Part shown: in pieces, positions 1 to 10,356 of the stretch | Numbering within the stretch: the first letter of the stretch is position 1 | Layout: each line of letters starts with the position of its first letter | From: an uncultured Pelagibacteraceae bacterium | GTDB taxonomy: Bacteria; Pseudomonadota; Alphaproteobacteria; Pelagibacterales; Pelagibacteraceae | Direction of reading: 5' to 3' | Assembly: GCA_902535255.1 (NCBI GenBank) | Contig: CACASQ010000001.1 | Coordinates: forward strand, 248,001-312,000 | DNA: 64,000 nt | The notes under the pieces: model-generated | Seen by the model: only the letters and a program-made list of their open reading frames with translations | Told to the model about the DNA's origin: nothing | Database searches by the model: none | Program-made: the position numbers and the translations under genes

Positions 1-1749
1 TCCACTGGTGAAATTCTATATATTGGTAAAGCTAAAAATATACCAAATAGACTCAAAAGTTATGTCACTGAGTCTAATCTTCCTATTAGAACTGAAAGGA
101 TGCTTTCACTTACGCATAATCTTGAGACTACTACAACAAGCAATGAGAGTGAGGCTCTACTTTTGGAAGCAAATTTAATAAAAAAACATAAGCCTCGTTA
201 CAACATACTTTTGCGAGATGACAAATCTTTTCCTTATATTTACATTGGTAATAAAGACAAATGGCCACAACTTACGAAGTTAAGAGGAAAAAAATCAAAA
301 ACAGGATACTATTTCGGTCCATTTGCATCAATAGGTTCTGCAAATTGGACAATAAAAATTTTACAAAAAATTTTTCTTTTGAGAGTATGTGATGATACTG
401 TTTTTAAAAATAGAGAGAGACCATGCATCTTATACCAAATTAAAAGATGCTCTGCTCCATGTGTTGGACATATAAACGAAAAAGAATACGAATCTACAGT
501 TGCGGACGCTATTGATTTTATTTCAGGTAAATCTAGAAGAATTCAGCAAAACTTGTCCAAAGAAATGGAAAAAGCTAGCAAAGAATTGGATTATGAGAAA
601 GCAGCTATAGCAAGAGATAGAATAAAAGCATTAACTCAAATACAAACCTCTCAAAAAATAAATCAAACAAATTTAACAGAGGCTGATGTAATTAGCATTT
701 ATAAAGAGACAGGAAAAACATGTGTGCAAGTGTTTTTTTTTAGGTCTAAACAAAACTGGGGTAATCAGGCTTTCTACCCAAAACATGATCCAGATGACAA
801 TGTAGAAGATATAATAAGTTCTTTTATATCCCAGTTTTATGAAAACAAAACTATTCCGAGGCTGATATTAACTAACTGTGAAGTCAAAGATAAAAAACTT
901 ATTGAAAAAACATTCTCCGAGAAGGATAAAAAAGATATTATAATTAAGCTAGCAAAAAGTAAAAATGAGATAAATATTTCTAGTCTTGCAGAGAAGAATG
1001 CAAAACAATCTTTAAAACAAAAACTCGTTCAATCCGATACTAACAATAATCTTATCGAAGAATTAGCATCTAAATTTAATATTAATAATAATATAGAATT
1101 GATAGAAGTTTACGATAATAGCCACATTCAAGGAACTGACTCAATTGGATCGTTAATTTGTTTTAGCAATGAAGGTTTTGTCAAAAAAAGATACAGGAAA
1201 TTTAATATTAAAGATGAAAAAGTAAAGAATGATGACTATGGAATGATGAAAGAGGTTTTATTTAGAAGATTTTCAAAAGCTATAAAGGAAAAATCTGGTT
1301 CTCTGTCATTACCAGATTTAATAATGGTAGACGGTGGAAAAGGACAATACACTGTATCTAGAGAAGTTCTTAATGAGCTAGGATTACATGATTTGCCGAT
1401 TTTAGCTGTAGCCAAGGGTAAAAGAAGAAACGCTGGAGAAGAAAAAATCTACTATAAAAATAAGGAGTATGTTTTAGAAAAGAATGATCCATTGTTATTT
1501 TTTGTACAAAGACTAAGGGATGAGGCGCATAGATTTGCGATAAGCACTCATAGAGCTAAAAGAAAGAAAAACCTTAGTAAATCTTTACTTGATCAAATTC
1601 AAGGTATCGGAAAACAAAGAAAAAGAGCTTTGTTAAATCATTTTGGATCTGCAAGGGCAGTTGAGTCTGCAAGCTTTGATGATTTAAAATCAGTGGAAGG
1701 AATAGAGGACAATATTGCAAAAAAAATATATGATTATTTTCACGAATAA
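1..1749 (+). CDS. uvrC: Excinuclease ABC subunit C (5' truncated by the window edge)
   Basis: The frame is open from base 1 ([13 protein letters not shown]...), so the ORF-track ATG at 100 is internal. GIY-YIG-type N-terminal sequence, UvrC RNase H-like region ([23 protein letters not shown]) and a C-terminal HhH. Confidence 0.95.
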   Translation, partial: STGEILYIGKAKNIPNRLKSYVTESNLPIRTERMLSLTHNLETTTTSNESEALLLEANLIKKHKPRYNILLRDDKSFPYIYIGNKDKWPQLTKLRGKKSKTGYYFGPFASIGSANWTIKILQKIFLLRVCDDTVFKNRERPCILYQIKRCSAPCVGHINEKEYESTVADAIDFISGKSRRIQQNLSKEMEKASKELDYEKAAIARDRIKALTQIQTSQKINQTNLTEADVISIYKETGKTCVQVFFFRSKQNWGNQAFYPKHDPDDNVEDIISSFISQFYENKTIPRLILTNCEVKDKKLIEKTFSEKDKKDIIIKLAKSKNEINISSLAEKNAKQSLKQKLVQSDTNNNLIEELASKFNINNNIELIEVYDNSHIQGTDSIGSLICFSNEGFVKKRYRKFNIKDEKVKNDDYGMMKEVLFRRFSKAIKEKSGSLSLPDLIMVDGGKGQYTVSREVLNELGLHDLPILAVAKGKRRNAGEEKIYYKNKEYVLEKNDPLLFFVQRLRDEAHRFAISTHRAKRKKNLSKSLLDQIQGIGKQRKRALLNHFGSARAVESASFDDLKSVEGIEDNIAKKIYDYFHE

Positions 1750-2334
1750 ATGAAATTAAAAATTCCTAATATTCTTACAATTGGAAGAATAATAATCGTT
1801 CCAATTTTTGTTTTTACTTTTTTTATACCTGGATTCTTTGGAGATTTAATACCTTTCTTTCTATTTGTATTTGCCAGTTTCACAGATTACCTTGACGGAT
1901 TATTGGCTAGATTATTCAAAGAGGAATCCAAATTAGGTGAGTTATTAGATCCAATAGCAGATAAAATTTTAGTTTCTGCTGCACTTATTCTGCTTGTTAT
2001 GAATGGCACAATCAAAAACTATGAGGTAATCGCGGCAGTGATAATTTTAACAAGGGAGATATTAGTTTCAGGTCTACGTGAATTTCTAGCCAAAGGTAAA
2101 ATTACGATGGAAGTGACAGGGCTTTCTAAATTAAAAACTTTGATTCAAATGTCTGCAATAGCAATTTTATTAACTGGAGATATAGGAAATAAGATAATAA
2201 ATTTTCAAGATTATAATGCCCAAACTGTTGGAATAATTCTTTTATGGCTATCGGCATTTTTAACTTTATACACTGGTTACGATTATCTAAGAAAAGGCAT
2301 AGATCATGCAATTAATGAAGATAATAAAGATTAA
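1750..2334 (+). CDS. pgsA: CDP-diacylglycerol--glycerol-3-phosphate 3-phosphatidyltransferase
   Basis: CDP-alcohol phosphatidyltransferase motif (DYLDGLLARLFKEESKLGELLDPIADK). Confidence 0.93.
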   Translation: MKLKIPNILTIGRIIIVPIFVFTFFIPGFFGDLIPFFLFVFASFTDYLDGLLARLFKEESKLGELLDPIADKILVSAALILLVMNGTIKNYEVIAAVIILTREILVSGLREFLAKGKITMEVTGLSKLKTLIQMSAIAILLTGDIGNKIINFQDYNAQTVGIILLWLSAFLTLYTGYDYLRKGIDHAINEDNKD

Positions 2335-3218
2335 GCTGCTGAGTCTTTTCTAACTAAATTTTGATAAGCATCATTTAAATCTGAGATAATTTGACAAACT
2401 TTAAATTTATAATCATTAATTTGTGAGACAGGTGTTACCTCAGCTGCAGTACCAGTTAAAAAGCATCCAACAAAATTTTTCAACTCCTCAGGTTTTATTT
2501 TTCTCTCAATCACTTTTATTCCCTTCGATTTTGCAATTTTGATTACCTCACGCCTAGTGATGCCATCTAAGAAAGAGTCTGGTATAGGTGTATGTAACTC
2601 TTCAGACTCATTTTTAAAAAAAACATTCGCTCCAGTCGCTTCAGCAACATTTCCCTCGTGGTCTAACATTAAAGAGTCTGTAAATCCTTTAGCTTCTGCC
2701 TCGTGTTTTGAAAGGGTGCAGATCATGTATAACCCAGCAGCTTTAGTATCCCAGGGTATTGTATTCGGAGCAGGTCTTCTCCAACTTGAAATATTTAATT
2801 TTATTCCTTTCAATTTAAGTTGAGGATCAAAGTAAGAACCCCACTCCCAAGTAGCAATAGCCACATGAATTTTATTTTTTTGAGCAGAGATTGCCATCAT
2901 CTCGCTACCTCTCCAAATTAATGGTCTTACATAACCATTTTGAACTTTTTGAATGTTTACTATATTTTTACACGCCTCGTTAATATCTTTTTGTGAAAAA
3001 GGAACTTCTATTCCCATTCTTTTCGCAGAGTAGAATAATCTCTCTGTATGTTCTTCAAGCTTAAAAATTTCTCCATCATAAACTCTTTCACCCTCAAAAA
3101 CACAGCTAGCATAATGAAGACCGTGATTTAAAATATGAATATTAGCATCTTTCCAATCAACGGTTTTCCCGTTGAACCAAATTTTGCCGCTTCTTTTATC
3201 GTAAGGTACACTTTCCAT
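2331..3218 (-). CDS. ilvE: Branched-chain amino acid aminotransferase
   Basis: Class IV aminotransferase; IWFNGKTVDWKDANIHILNHGLHYASCVFEGERVYDG and EATGANVFF motifs. Confidence 0.92.
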   Translation of the reverse strand: MESVPYDKRSGKIWFNGKTVDWKDANIHILNHGLHYASCVFEGERVYDGEIFKLEEHTERLFYSAKRMGIEVPFSQKDINEACKNIVNIQKVQNGYVRPLIWRGSEMMAISAQKNKIHVAIATWEWGSYFDPQLKLKGIKLNISSWRRPAPNTIPWDTKAAGLYMICTLSKHEAEAKGFTDSLMLDHEGNVAEATGANVFFKNESEELHTPIPDSFLDGITRREVIKIAKSKGIKVIERKIKPEELKNFVGCFLTGTAAEVTPVSQINDYKFKVCQIISDLNDAYQNLVRKDSAA

Positions 3219-3294
3219 TTAATGTAAATATATAGATTTTTAATTTTTAAAAAAGTATATTCCATTTTAAGATAAGTCAATATAACTTACCATT

Positions 3295-3735
3295 ATGAAA
3301 GATTTGCTTTATTTAAAAGATGATCAGATAAAAGAATTTATTCAATTACTTTATTATGCCTACAGGGAAACTTTTTCTGATCCCAGAGAGATTTTATCAA
3401 GAAAATTTTTTGGTCCCGCCCACTTAAGAGCATTGCATCTAATTGAGAGCAATCCAGGTATAAATTTAGGGGATTTGATTTTTAAGTTAAAAGTCACAAA
3501 ACAAAGTTTGAACCGGGTTTTACGTGATCTGATCAAAACTAAAATGATAAAGCAAATTCAAGATCAAAACGACACAAGAAAAAAAAATTTATTTCTAGAT
3601 AAGGAGGGAAAGATTTTTTTCGAGACTGTGTATAATACTCAAAAAAAAAGGATTTTTAATGCGTTAAAAAATTCAAGTTCTGACTCGGTTATAAAATTTA
3701 AAGACGTATTAAAAAAGATTATAGATGGAAAATAA
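3295..3735 (+). CDS. MarR-family transcriptional regulator (PetP-like)
   Basis: wHTH sequence (LGDLIFKLKVTKQSLNRVLRDLIKTKMIKQIQDQNDTRKKNLFLDKEG); overlaps the downstream response regulator. Confidence 0.8.
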   Translation: MKDLLYLKDDQIKEFIQLLYYAYRETFSDPREILSRKFFGPAHLRALHLIESNPGINLGDLIFKLKVTKQSLNRVLRDLIKTKMIKQIQDQNDTRKKNLFLDKEGKIFFETVYNTQKKRIFNALKNSSSDSVIKFKDVLKKIIDGK

Positions 3736-4402
3736 AAAATTACACATTTTGGTTGTCGATGATGATGATAGGATTAGAGATCTTTTAAAAGATTATTTAT
3801 CAGATAATAATTATATTGTTTCTACTGCTGAAAATGCAGAGGAAGCTAAAATAAAATTAGAAATTTTTAAATTTGATATTATGATTTTAGATGTCATGAT
3901 GCCTGGTCAAAGTGGTTACGAACTTACGAATGAAATAAAATCAAAAATTGAGACTCCTATTATTTTACTAACTGCTAAGGGAGAGGTAGAAAGTAGGATT
4001 AAAGGTTTAGAGTTAGGTGCCGATGATTATATTGGAAAACCATTTGAGCCAAAAGAATTACTTTTAAGAATTAATAATATAATAAAAAATAGTAGGAAAA
4101 TAAATTTAAATAAAAAATATAATGTTGGAAGAGCTAAAATCGATTTAAATAAAATGACTATTTTTTTGAATGAAGTAGAAAAAAAAATTAATAATTCAGA
4201 AAAAAAAGTTTTGATTGAAATGCTTTTGAATCCAGGAAAAACATACTCCAGGAAAAAAATAGGAGAAATTGCAGGAATAAATCAACAGCGATCTATTGAT
4301 GTAATGATAACTAGGCTTAGGCAAAAACTTGAGCAGAATCCGAAAAACCCAAAATATTTACAAACTATAAGAGGATCAGGTTATGTTTTATGGATTGAGT
4401 AG
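3725..4402 (+). CDS. OmpR-family response regulator (PetR/OmpR-like)
   Basis: Receiver domain (VVDDDDRIRDLL, ILDVMMPGQSGYE, LLTAKG, GADDYIGKPFEPKELL) and a winged-helix C-terminus (QTIRGSGYVLW). Confidence 0.93.
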   Translation: MENKKLHILVVDDDDRIRDLLKDYLSDNNYIVSTAENAEEAKIKLEIFKFDIMILDVMMPGQSGYELTNEIKSKIETPIILLTAKGEVESRIKGLELGADDYIGKPFEPKELLLRINNIIKNSRKINLNKKYNVGRAKIDLNKMTIFLNEVEKKINNSEKKVLIEMLLNPGKTYSRKKIGEIAGINQQRSIDVMITRLRQKLEQNPKNPKYLQTIRGSGYVLWIE

Positions 4403-5699
4403 AATTTTAAAAATAATTTTACCTAAAAGATTATTTTATAGAGCTTTGATAATTGTAGCTGCACCAACAATCCTTTTGCAGTTTATTATTACTATTGTTT
4501 TTTTTGATAGTATTTGGATAAAAGCAAATAAAAATGTGACTAGATCCCTTGTATCTCAGCTCAAGGCAATTCAGGATGTTTATCAAAATGATAAAAAAAA
4601 TTTAGACTTTTTAACCGATAGTTATGAAAATAATTTTAATTTTGAAATAGGTGTAAACAAAGATGAATTTCCAAGTATATCTGGTGAAAGAAAATTTAGC
4701 CCAATGGATAGATCTTTAAGAAGAGAACTTAAATCTACATTTGGTAATAATAATTATTGGTTTAGTACATCTAAATTCAAAAATGCAGTCGAAATAAAAA
4801 TTAAATCTGAAAATGAAATTATTGAATTTTTAATACCCAAAGATATGGTTGCAACTTCCTCAGTAAGATTATTTGTTTTGTGGACAACGCTTCCGTCTAT
4901 AGTATTAATTATAATTGCTATAATTTTTTTAAAAAATCAAACTAAACCATTGGTTAGGTTAGCAAAGGCTGCTGAAAGGTTTGGAAAAGGAGACTATGTC
5001 AACGATTTTAGGCCTTCAGGAGCACTTGAAATAAGAAAAGCAGCTTATGAATTTGATCGAATGGCAAAAAGAATTAATAGACATCTAAATCAAAGATCAG
5101 AAATGCTTTCAGGGATAAGTCATGACTTGAGGACACCATTAACACGTCTAAAACTTCAATTAGCAATGTTAAAACAGAAAGATTTGTCCAATAAAATGTC
5201 TAAAGATATTGATGAGATGGAAAAAATGTTAAATGATTACCTTGCTTTTGCAAAAAATCAGTCTCAAGAGGAGACAGAAGAATTAAATTTACTCAATTTA
5301 TTTGAAGAAATTAAAAAAAATTATAACGATAAAAATTTAAAAGTCAAAAACTTGGAGGACGTTAAAATAATTGGTAGATCTCATGCGTTGAGAAGATCAT
5401 TTGAAAATATTATTCAAAATGGTTTGACTTACGGAAAGAATGTCTTTGTTGAAATGCAGAGAAGCGCTAATCGAATATTAATAATTTTTGAAGATGATGG
5501 TCCAGGAATTCCAGAGGATCAGTATAAAAATGTTTTCAAGCCTTTTTTTAGACTAGATAAAAGTAGAAGTTTAAATCAATCAGGCGTTGGTTTAGGACTT
5601 GCTATCGTAGAAGATATAATTAATTCTCATGGAGGAAATATTCAATTGGCAAAAAGTAAATATAACGGATTGCTAGTCAAAATTTCTTTACCTTTTTAG
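4383..5699 (+). CDS. Sensor histidine kinase (EnvZ-like)
   Basis: HAMP region, H-box SGISHDLRTPLTRLKLQLAML, ATPase boxes FEDDGPGIPEDQ and GVGLGLAIVEDI. Confidence 0.92.
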   Translation: MFYGLSRILKIILPKRLFYRALIIVAAPTILLQFIITIVFFDSIWIKANKNVTRSLVSQLKAIQDVYQNDKKNLDFLTDSYENNFNFEIGVNKDEFPSISGERKFSPMDRSLRRELKSTFGNNNYWFSTSKFKNAVEIKIKSENEIIEFLIPKDMVATSSVRLFVLWTTLPSIVLIIIAIIFLKNQTKPLVRLAKAAERFGKGDYVNDFRPSGALEIRKAAYEFDRMAKRINRHLNQRSEMLSGISHDLRTPLTRLKLQLAMLKQKDLSNKMSKDIDEMEKMLNDYLAFAKNQSQEETEELNLLNLFEEIKKNYNDKNLKVKNLEDVKIIGRSHALRRSFENIIQNGLTYGKNVFVEMQRSANRILIIFEDDGPGIPEDQYKNVFKPFFRLDKSRSLNQSGVGLGLAIVEDIINSHGGNIQLAKSKYNGLLVKISLPF

Positions 5700-5922
5700 A
5701 GTTCTTCTTTTTATTCAATTTCTGGATTATAGCTTCTTGCTTTTGCACCAATTTTTTTAAAACCTCAAATTCTTCTCTTGAAACAAGATCTAATTTATTA
5801 ATAATTTTATCTTTTTGAAACTTAAAGTCTGTCGATATTTCATTTTTAATATCTTTTGAAGATAAAATACCATTTTCTATCAACTCTGATAAAGTTTTTA
5901 AAATTTTTTCTGAATTACTCAT
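5677..5922 (-). CDS. Accessory factor UbiK family protein (BMFP domain)
   Basis: 81-aa amphipathic/coiled-coil protein with the VSREEFEVLKKLVQKQEAIIQKL pattern of the UbiK/BMFP family. Confidence 0.75.
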   Translation of the reverse strand: MSNSEKILKTLSELIENGILSSKDIKNEISTDFKFQKDKIINKLDLVSREEFEVLKKLVQKQEAIIQKLNKKKNSKKVKKF

Positions 5923-5973
5923 AACTCATCTTATTTGATAGGATTGTTAAATTCAAATGTGATATACAGTGGT

Positions 5974-6768
5974 ATGTTTACCCATAATTTAGACCCGTTA
6001 TTATTCGATTTTGGTTTTTTTGCTATACGGTGGTACTCATTAGCTTATATTTTTGGGATTTTTATTGGTTGGTGGTATGGAAAAATATTAATTAAGAGAA
6101 GATTTAAGTTTACGGGCCAAGCATTTGAATTAAAAGAATTTGATGAAATAATTTCTTACTTAATAATCTCTATTATTATTGGTGGAAGAATTGGTTATGT
6201 AATATTTTATAATTTAAATTACTTTTTACTGAACCCTTTAGATATCTTCAAAATTTGGGAAGGCGGCATGTCATTTCATGGAGCTTTGATTGGTATAGTA
6301 ATCGGGACCTATTTTTTCTCAATTAAAAAAAATATTAATACTTTTTTTTTGCTAGATATAATAGCAAGTGTTGCTCCAATTGGGATATTTTTGGGGCGTA
6401 TAGCAAATTTTATCAATGGTGAATTAGTTGGAAAGGTTACTACAAAGTCTTGGGGCGTGATATTCCCCTCAATTGACATGTTGCCAAGACATCCTTCTCA
6501 ACTCTATGAAGCAATATTAGAGGGATTAGTTTTATTTATTATTATCAACATCAGTATTAATAAAAGAAATTACAAAATAGGTCACTGCTCTACTTTATTT
6601 TTAATTTACTATGGAATTTTTAGAATATTTTCTGAAATTTTTAGACAGCCAGATCCTCAATTGGGTTATTTTTTTGGATTTTTTTCTATGGGATCAATTC
6701 TAAGTCTTTCAATGATTTTAATTGGTGTAATTCTTCAATATTACTTTAAAAAAAAAGATGAAAACTAA
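5974..6768 (+). CDS. lgt: Prolipoprotein diacylglyceryl transferase
   Basis: GGRIGYVIFYN, GGMSFHGALIG, GRIANFINGELVG, RHPSQLYEA motifs. ATG at 5974 preferred over the track's TTG at 5935. Confidence 0.93.
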   Translation: MFTHNLDPLLFDFGFFAIRWYSLAYIFGIFIGWWYGKILIKRRFKFTGQAFELKEFDEIISYLIISIIIGGRIGYVIFYNLNYFLLNPLDIFKIWEGGMSFHGALIGIVIGTYFFSIKKNINTFFLLDIIASVAPIGIFLGRIANFINGELVGKVTTKSWGVIFPSIDMLPRHPSQLYEAILEGLVLFIIINISINKRNYKIGHCSTLFLIYYGIFRIFSEIFRQPDPQLGYFFGFFSMGSILSLSMILIGVILQYYFKKKDEN

Positions 6769-7822
6769 TTTAAATTTTTTTAAAAAATCTAAGTCTTTGT
6801 CTGTAGACAATTTTTTTCAAAACGTTCTATACGATAGTAAATTTGGGTATTACAATTTAAAGCATCCCTTTGGAGCTAAAGGTGATTTTATCACTGCTCC
6901 GAATATTTCTAAGTTATTTTGTGAAATGATAGCAATATGGATTATTTCTACGTGGGAAAATTTAGGAAAACCAAAAAAACTCAATATTGTAGAACTCGGC
7001 CCGGGAGATGGTAGTTTGATAAAAATATTATTAAAAGTTTTTCAAAAGTTTCCAGAATTTGACAGCTCTAAACAGATTTATTTATTTGAAATAAGTAAAT
7101 TTTTAAAGAAAATGCAAAAAAAAAATATCAAAAGTAGTAAAATAAAGTGGATACAAAACTTTAACCAAATTGGGAAAGGACCTATAATTTTTTTTGGAAA
7201 CGAATTTTTTGATGCAATCCCTATAAAACAATTCAAAAAAAGAGGTAAAAATTTCTTTGAGAAATTTTACTACCTAGATAAAAATTTTAAGATCAAAGAA
7301 AATTACAAACGAGCATTAAATACAGATATAAAATATATTAAATCATTTAGATCTTTAAAAAATTCTAAATTTATAGAGTTTCCTAAATTGGGATTTAAGG
7401 AATTAAATAAGATAATTAAAAAAATAAAAAAAAATAATGGATGTATTTTGTTGATTGATTATGGATACTTAAAATCAAGGAATAAAAGCACACTTCAATC
7501 TATTTATAAACATAAAAAAAATCATATTTTTAATAATCTAACAAAAGCTGATATAACTGCCCATGTGAACTTTGCCTTACTAAAAGAGTTTTTTTTAAAA
7601 AATAATTTAAAAGTTAAAAATATTATTACACAAAAAGATTTCTTAAGTAGTTTGGGAATTAATGAAAGAGCTGAGATAATTTCAAAAAAAATGAAATTTA
7701 GTGAACAATCTAACCTTTATTTTAGGTTAAAAAGATTAATGGAACCTAGTCAGATGGGGAGTCTATTTAAAGTAATTTTGGCTTATAAATTTAATAATAA
7801 TAATTTTTATGGATTTAAATAA
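6758..7822 (+). CDS. Class I SAM-dependent methyltransferase, MidA/NDUFAF7 (DUF185) family
   Basis: DFITAPNISKLFCEMIA, ELGPGDGSLIKILL, GNEFFDAIPIKQF, LLIDYGY motifs. Confidence 0.88.
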   Translation: MKTNLNFFKKSKSLSVDNFFQNVLYDSKFGYYNLKHPFGAKGDFITAPNISKLFCEMIAIWIISTWENLGKPKKLNIVELGPGDGSLIKILLKVFQKFPEFDSSKQIYLFEISKFLKKMQKKNIKSSKIKWIQNFNQIGKGPIIFFGNEFFDAIPIKQFKKRGKNFFEKFYYLDKNFKIKENYKRALNTDIKYIKSFRSLKNSKFIEFPKLGFKELNKIIKKIKKNNGCILLIDYGYLKSRNKSTLQSIYKHKKNHIFNNLTKADITAHVNFALLKEFFLKNNLKVKNIITQKDFLSSLGINERAEIISKKMKFSEQSNLYFRLKRLMEPSQMGSLFKVILAYKFNNNNFYGFK

Positions 7823-8574
7823 TGTTTTATTCAAAAAAACTTAAAAAATTTAAAAATATAAAACATTGCTTTTTTTCAAGAAGGGATGGTTTTTCAAAAG
7901 GTTTATATAAGAGTTTGAATTGCGGAAAAGGATCGAAAGATAATAAAAAAAATATATTAAAGAATTTAAATTATGTTTCAAAAAAAATGAGAATAAAAGG
8001 AGGAAAATTAATTTTGATGCATCAAACACACAGTAATAAAGTAATTGAAATAAAAGAAAATAATCTTAAAAGACAAATCAAATCTGATGCTATGATCACT
8101 AAATTAAGAGGTTTTGCTTTAGGTGTTTTGACGGCAGATTGTGTTCCAATTCTACTATTCGATAGTAAAAATAATATTATTGGCTGTATTCATGCTGGTT
8201 GGAGAGGAGCATTTTCAGATATTATAAAAAAAACAATTTTAAAAATAAAGTCAATAAGCCCAAATAATAAAATCTATGCTTGTGTAGGTCCGTGCATTGG
8301 TAAAGAAAATTATGAAGTTGATACACGATTTTTTAAGAAATTTATAAAAAAATCAAAAAAAAATAAAAAATATTTTTACAAAAAAAATGACTTCAAGTTT
8401 TTATTCAATTTAAGAAAATTTGTTGCTGATAAACTTCTAGAGCAAAATATTAAAGCTGATCACTTAAATCGAGATACTTTTGATGAAAGTAATAACTTTT
8501 TTAGCTATAGAAGGTCAACTATTATGAGTCAAAAAGATTACGGTAGGTGTATATCTACTATAAAAATGATTTAG
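7822..8574 (+). CDS. pgeF: Peptidoglycan editing factor PgeF (YfiH/laccase-domain family)
   Basis: LMHQTHSNKV, TADCVPILLFD, GCIHAGWRGAFSDI, GPCIGKENYEV motifs. Confidence 0.9.
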   Translation: MFYSKKLKKFKNIKHCFFSRRDGFSKGLYKSLNCGKGSKDNKKNILKNLNYVSKKMRIKGGKLILMHQTHSNKVIEIKENNLKRQIKSDAMITKLRGFALGVLTADCVPILLFDSKNNIIGCIHAGWRGAFSDIIKKTILKIKSISPNNKIYACVGPCIGKENYEVDTRFFKKFIKKSKKNKKYFYKKNDFKFLFNLRKFVADKLLEQNIKADHLNRDTFDESNNFFSYRRSTIMSQKDYGRCISTIKMI

Positions 8575-8622
8575 ATTAAATTTGAAAACTTTTCAAAATA
8601 ATTGTATAAATAATCACATTTC

Positions 8623-9555
8623 ATGAAAATTTTATCTGGAACTAGCAATTTAAAGCTTAGCAAGGATATCTCCAAAAATCTAAAACTTAAATTAATTAAC
8701 ACTAATATAAGAAGATTTGCTGATGGTGAAATTTATATTGAGATCAATGAGAACATAAGAGGTAACAGTGTATTTGTAATTCAATCAACATCTAATCCTG
8801 CTAATGATAATATCATGGAGCTTTTGCTCGTTATTGATGCATTAAAAAGATCTTCTGCTAAAACGATCACAGCAGTTATTCCTTATTTTGGATATGCGAG
8901 ACAAGATAGAAAAGTTGCTCCAAGAACTTCAATATCCGCAAAAGTTGTCGCAAATTTAATTTCAAATGCTGGTGCTACTAGAGTTGTTACAGTTGATTTA
9001 CATGCGGGCCAGATACAAGGTTTCTTTGATATGCCTGTAGATAATTTATTTACCGCTCCCCTTTTTGCAAAATACATTAAAAAAAACTTGGGTTCTAAAA
9101 AATTAATTTGTGTTTCTCCTGATGTTGGAGGTGTGGCGAGGACTAGATCTTTAGCTACAAGAATAAAAGCAGATCTAGCAATTATAGACAAAAGGAGACC
9201 TGCTCCAGGAAAATCAGAGGTAATGAATATAATAGGGGATGTGAAAAATAAAACTTGTATAATTGTTGATGATATAATTGATAGCGGTGGAACAATTGTA
9301 AATGCAGTGGAGGCCTTAAAAAAAAATGGTGCTAATGAGGTTTACGTATTTATTACTCATGCAGTTCTTAGTGGAGATGCAGTCAATAAAATTAAAAAAT
9401 CAAAAATAAAAAAATTGATAATTACAGATACAATTGATAATGCTCAAAAATTAAAAAATAATAATAAAATTCAGGTGTTATCAATTGCCTCACTTATGTC
9501 TGAAGCTATTAAAAGAATAGCGAATTCAAATTCTGTATCAGATTTGTTCAATTAG
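8623..9555 (+). CDS. prs: Ribose-phosphate pyrophosphokinase
   Basis: RFADGEIYIEI, YFGYARQDRKVAPRTSISAK, VTVDLHAGQIQGFFD, CIIVDDIIDSGGTI motifs. Confidence 0.96.
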   Translation: MKILSGTSNLKLSKDISKNLKLKLINTNIRRFADGEIYIEINENIRGNSVFVIQSTSNPANDNIMELLLVIDALKRSSAKTITAVIPYFGYARQDRKVAPRTSISAKVVANLISNAGATRVVTVDLHAGQIQGFFDMPVDNLFTAPLFAKYIKKNLGSKKLICVSPDVGGVARTRSLATRIKADLAIIDKRRPAPGKSEVMNIIGDVKNKTCIIVDDIIDSGGTIVNAVEALKKNGANEVYVFITHAVLSGDAVNKIKKSKIKKLIITDTIDNAQKLKNNNKIQVLSIASLMSEAIKRIANSNSVSDLFN

Positions 9556-9601
9556 TGCTTGTTTTGATGAAGATCTTGGGTTATACACCCATTTTGTAAA
9601 A

Positions 9602-10354
9602 ATGAATAATCTTAAAGCAATAAAGAGAGAAAATAAAAACAATGGCTCAAACAATAAGCTGAGAGCTCAGGGTTTTATACCTGCTATTCTTTATGGTGGC
9701 AAAGATCCAAATCAAAGTATATCGATACAGATTAAAGACGTAAAAGATATAATTAGTTCAGAAACATTTCTTTCCAAAGTGCTTGAACTTGAAATAGAAG
9801 GCAAGAAAGAAAAAGTAATACCAAGAGAGGTGTCTTTCCACGTAATTTCTGAAGAACCAATGCATATAGACTTTATGAGAATTGTTTCAGGAAAAAAAAT
9901 TATTTTAGAAATTCCAGTTAAATTTATTAATCACCCAGACTCACCGGGACTTAAAAGAGGTGGAGTGTTAAATATCGTTAGAAGAAAAGTTGAATTGAAA
10001 TGTCCGGCAGAAAATATTCCAGATGAAATAATCGTAGATCTTGCTGGGAGTGACATAGGAACTAGCATAAAAATTTCTTCCATTAAATTACCAGAAAATG
10101 TAATTCCAACAATTACAGATCGAGACTTTGTAGTTGCAACTGTTGCTGCACCTACTGTAATTAAGGAACCAGAAAAGCCTGCAGAGGAAGCAGCTGCCGA
10201 AGGAGCTGATGGAGAAGTTCCAGCTGAAGGTGCGGAAGCAGCGACTAAGGAGGGTGAAGCCGCTAAAAAAGATGAGAAAACAAAAGATGGCGCTTCAGAT
10301 AAAAAACCCGAGGAAAAAAAACCTTCTGAAAAAAAACCTGCTGAAAAAAAATAA
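9602..10354 (+). CDS. rplY: 50S ribosomal protein L25/general stress protein Ctc, with an extended low-complexity C-terminal tail
   Basis: LRAQGFIPAILYGG and VISEEPMHIDFMRI; TL5/CTC C-terminal domain followed by an Ala/Glu/Lys/Pro-rich tail. Confidence 0.93.
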   Translation: MNNLKAIKRENKNNGSNNKLRAQGFIPAILYGGKDPNQSISIQIKDVKDIISSETFLSKVLELEIEGKKEKVIPREVSFHVISEEPMHIDFMRIVSGKKIILEIPVKFINHPDSPGLKRGGVLNIVRRKVELKCPAENIPDEIIVDLAGSDIGTSIKISSIKLPENVIPTITDRDFVVATVAAPTVIKEPEKPAEEAAAEGADGEVPAEGAEAATKEGEAAKKDEKTKDGASDKKPEEKKPSEKKPAEKK

Positions 10355-10356
10355 TT

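Noticed and set aside
2126-2823. Minus-strand ORF 2126-2311 in pgsA and plus-strand ORF 2539-2823 in ilvE
   Set aside because: Antisense to conserved coding sequence with no domain signal.
8883-9191. 102-aa minus-strand ORF opposite prs
   Set aside because: Fully inside a strongly supported prs gene; no recognisable domain. Shadow ORF.
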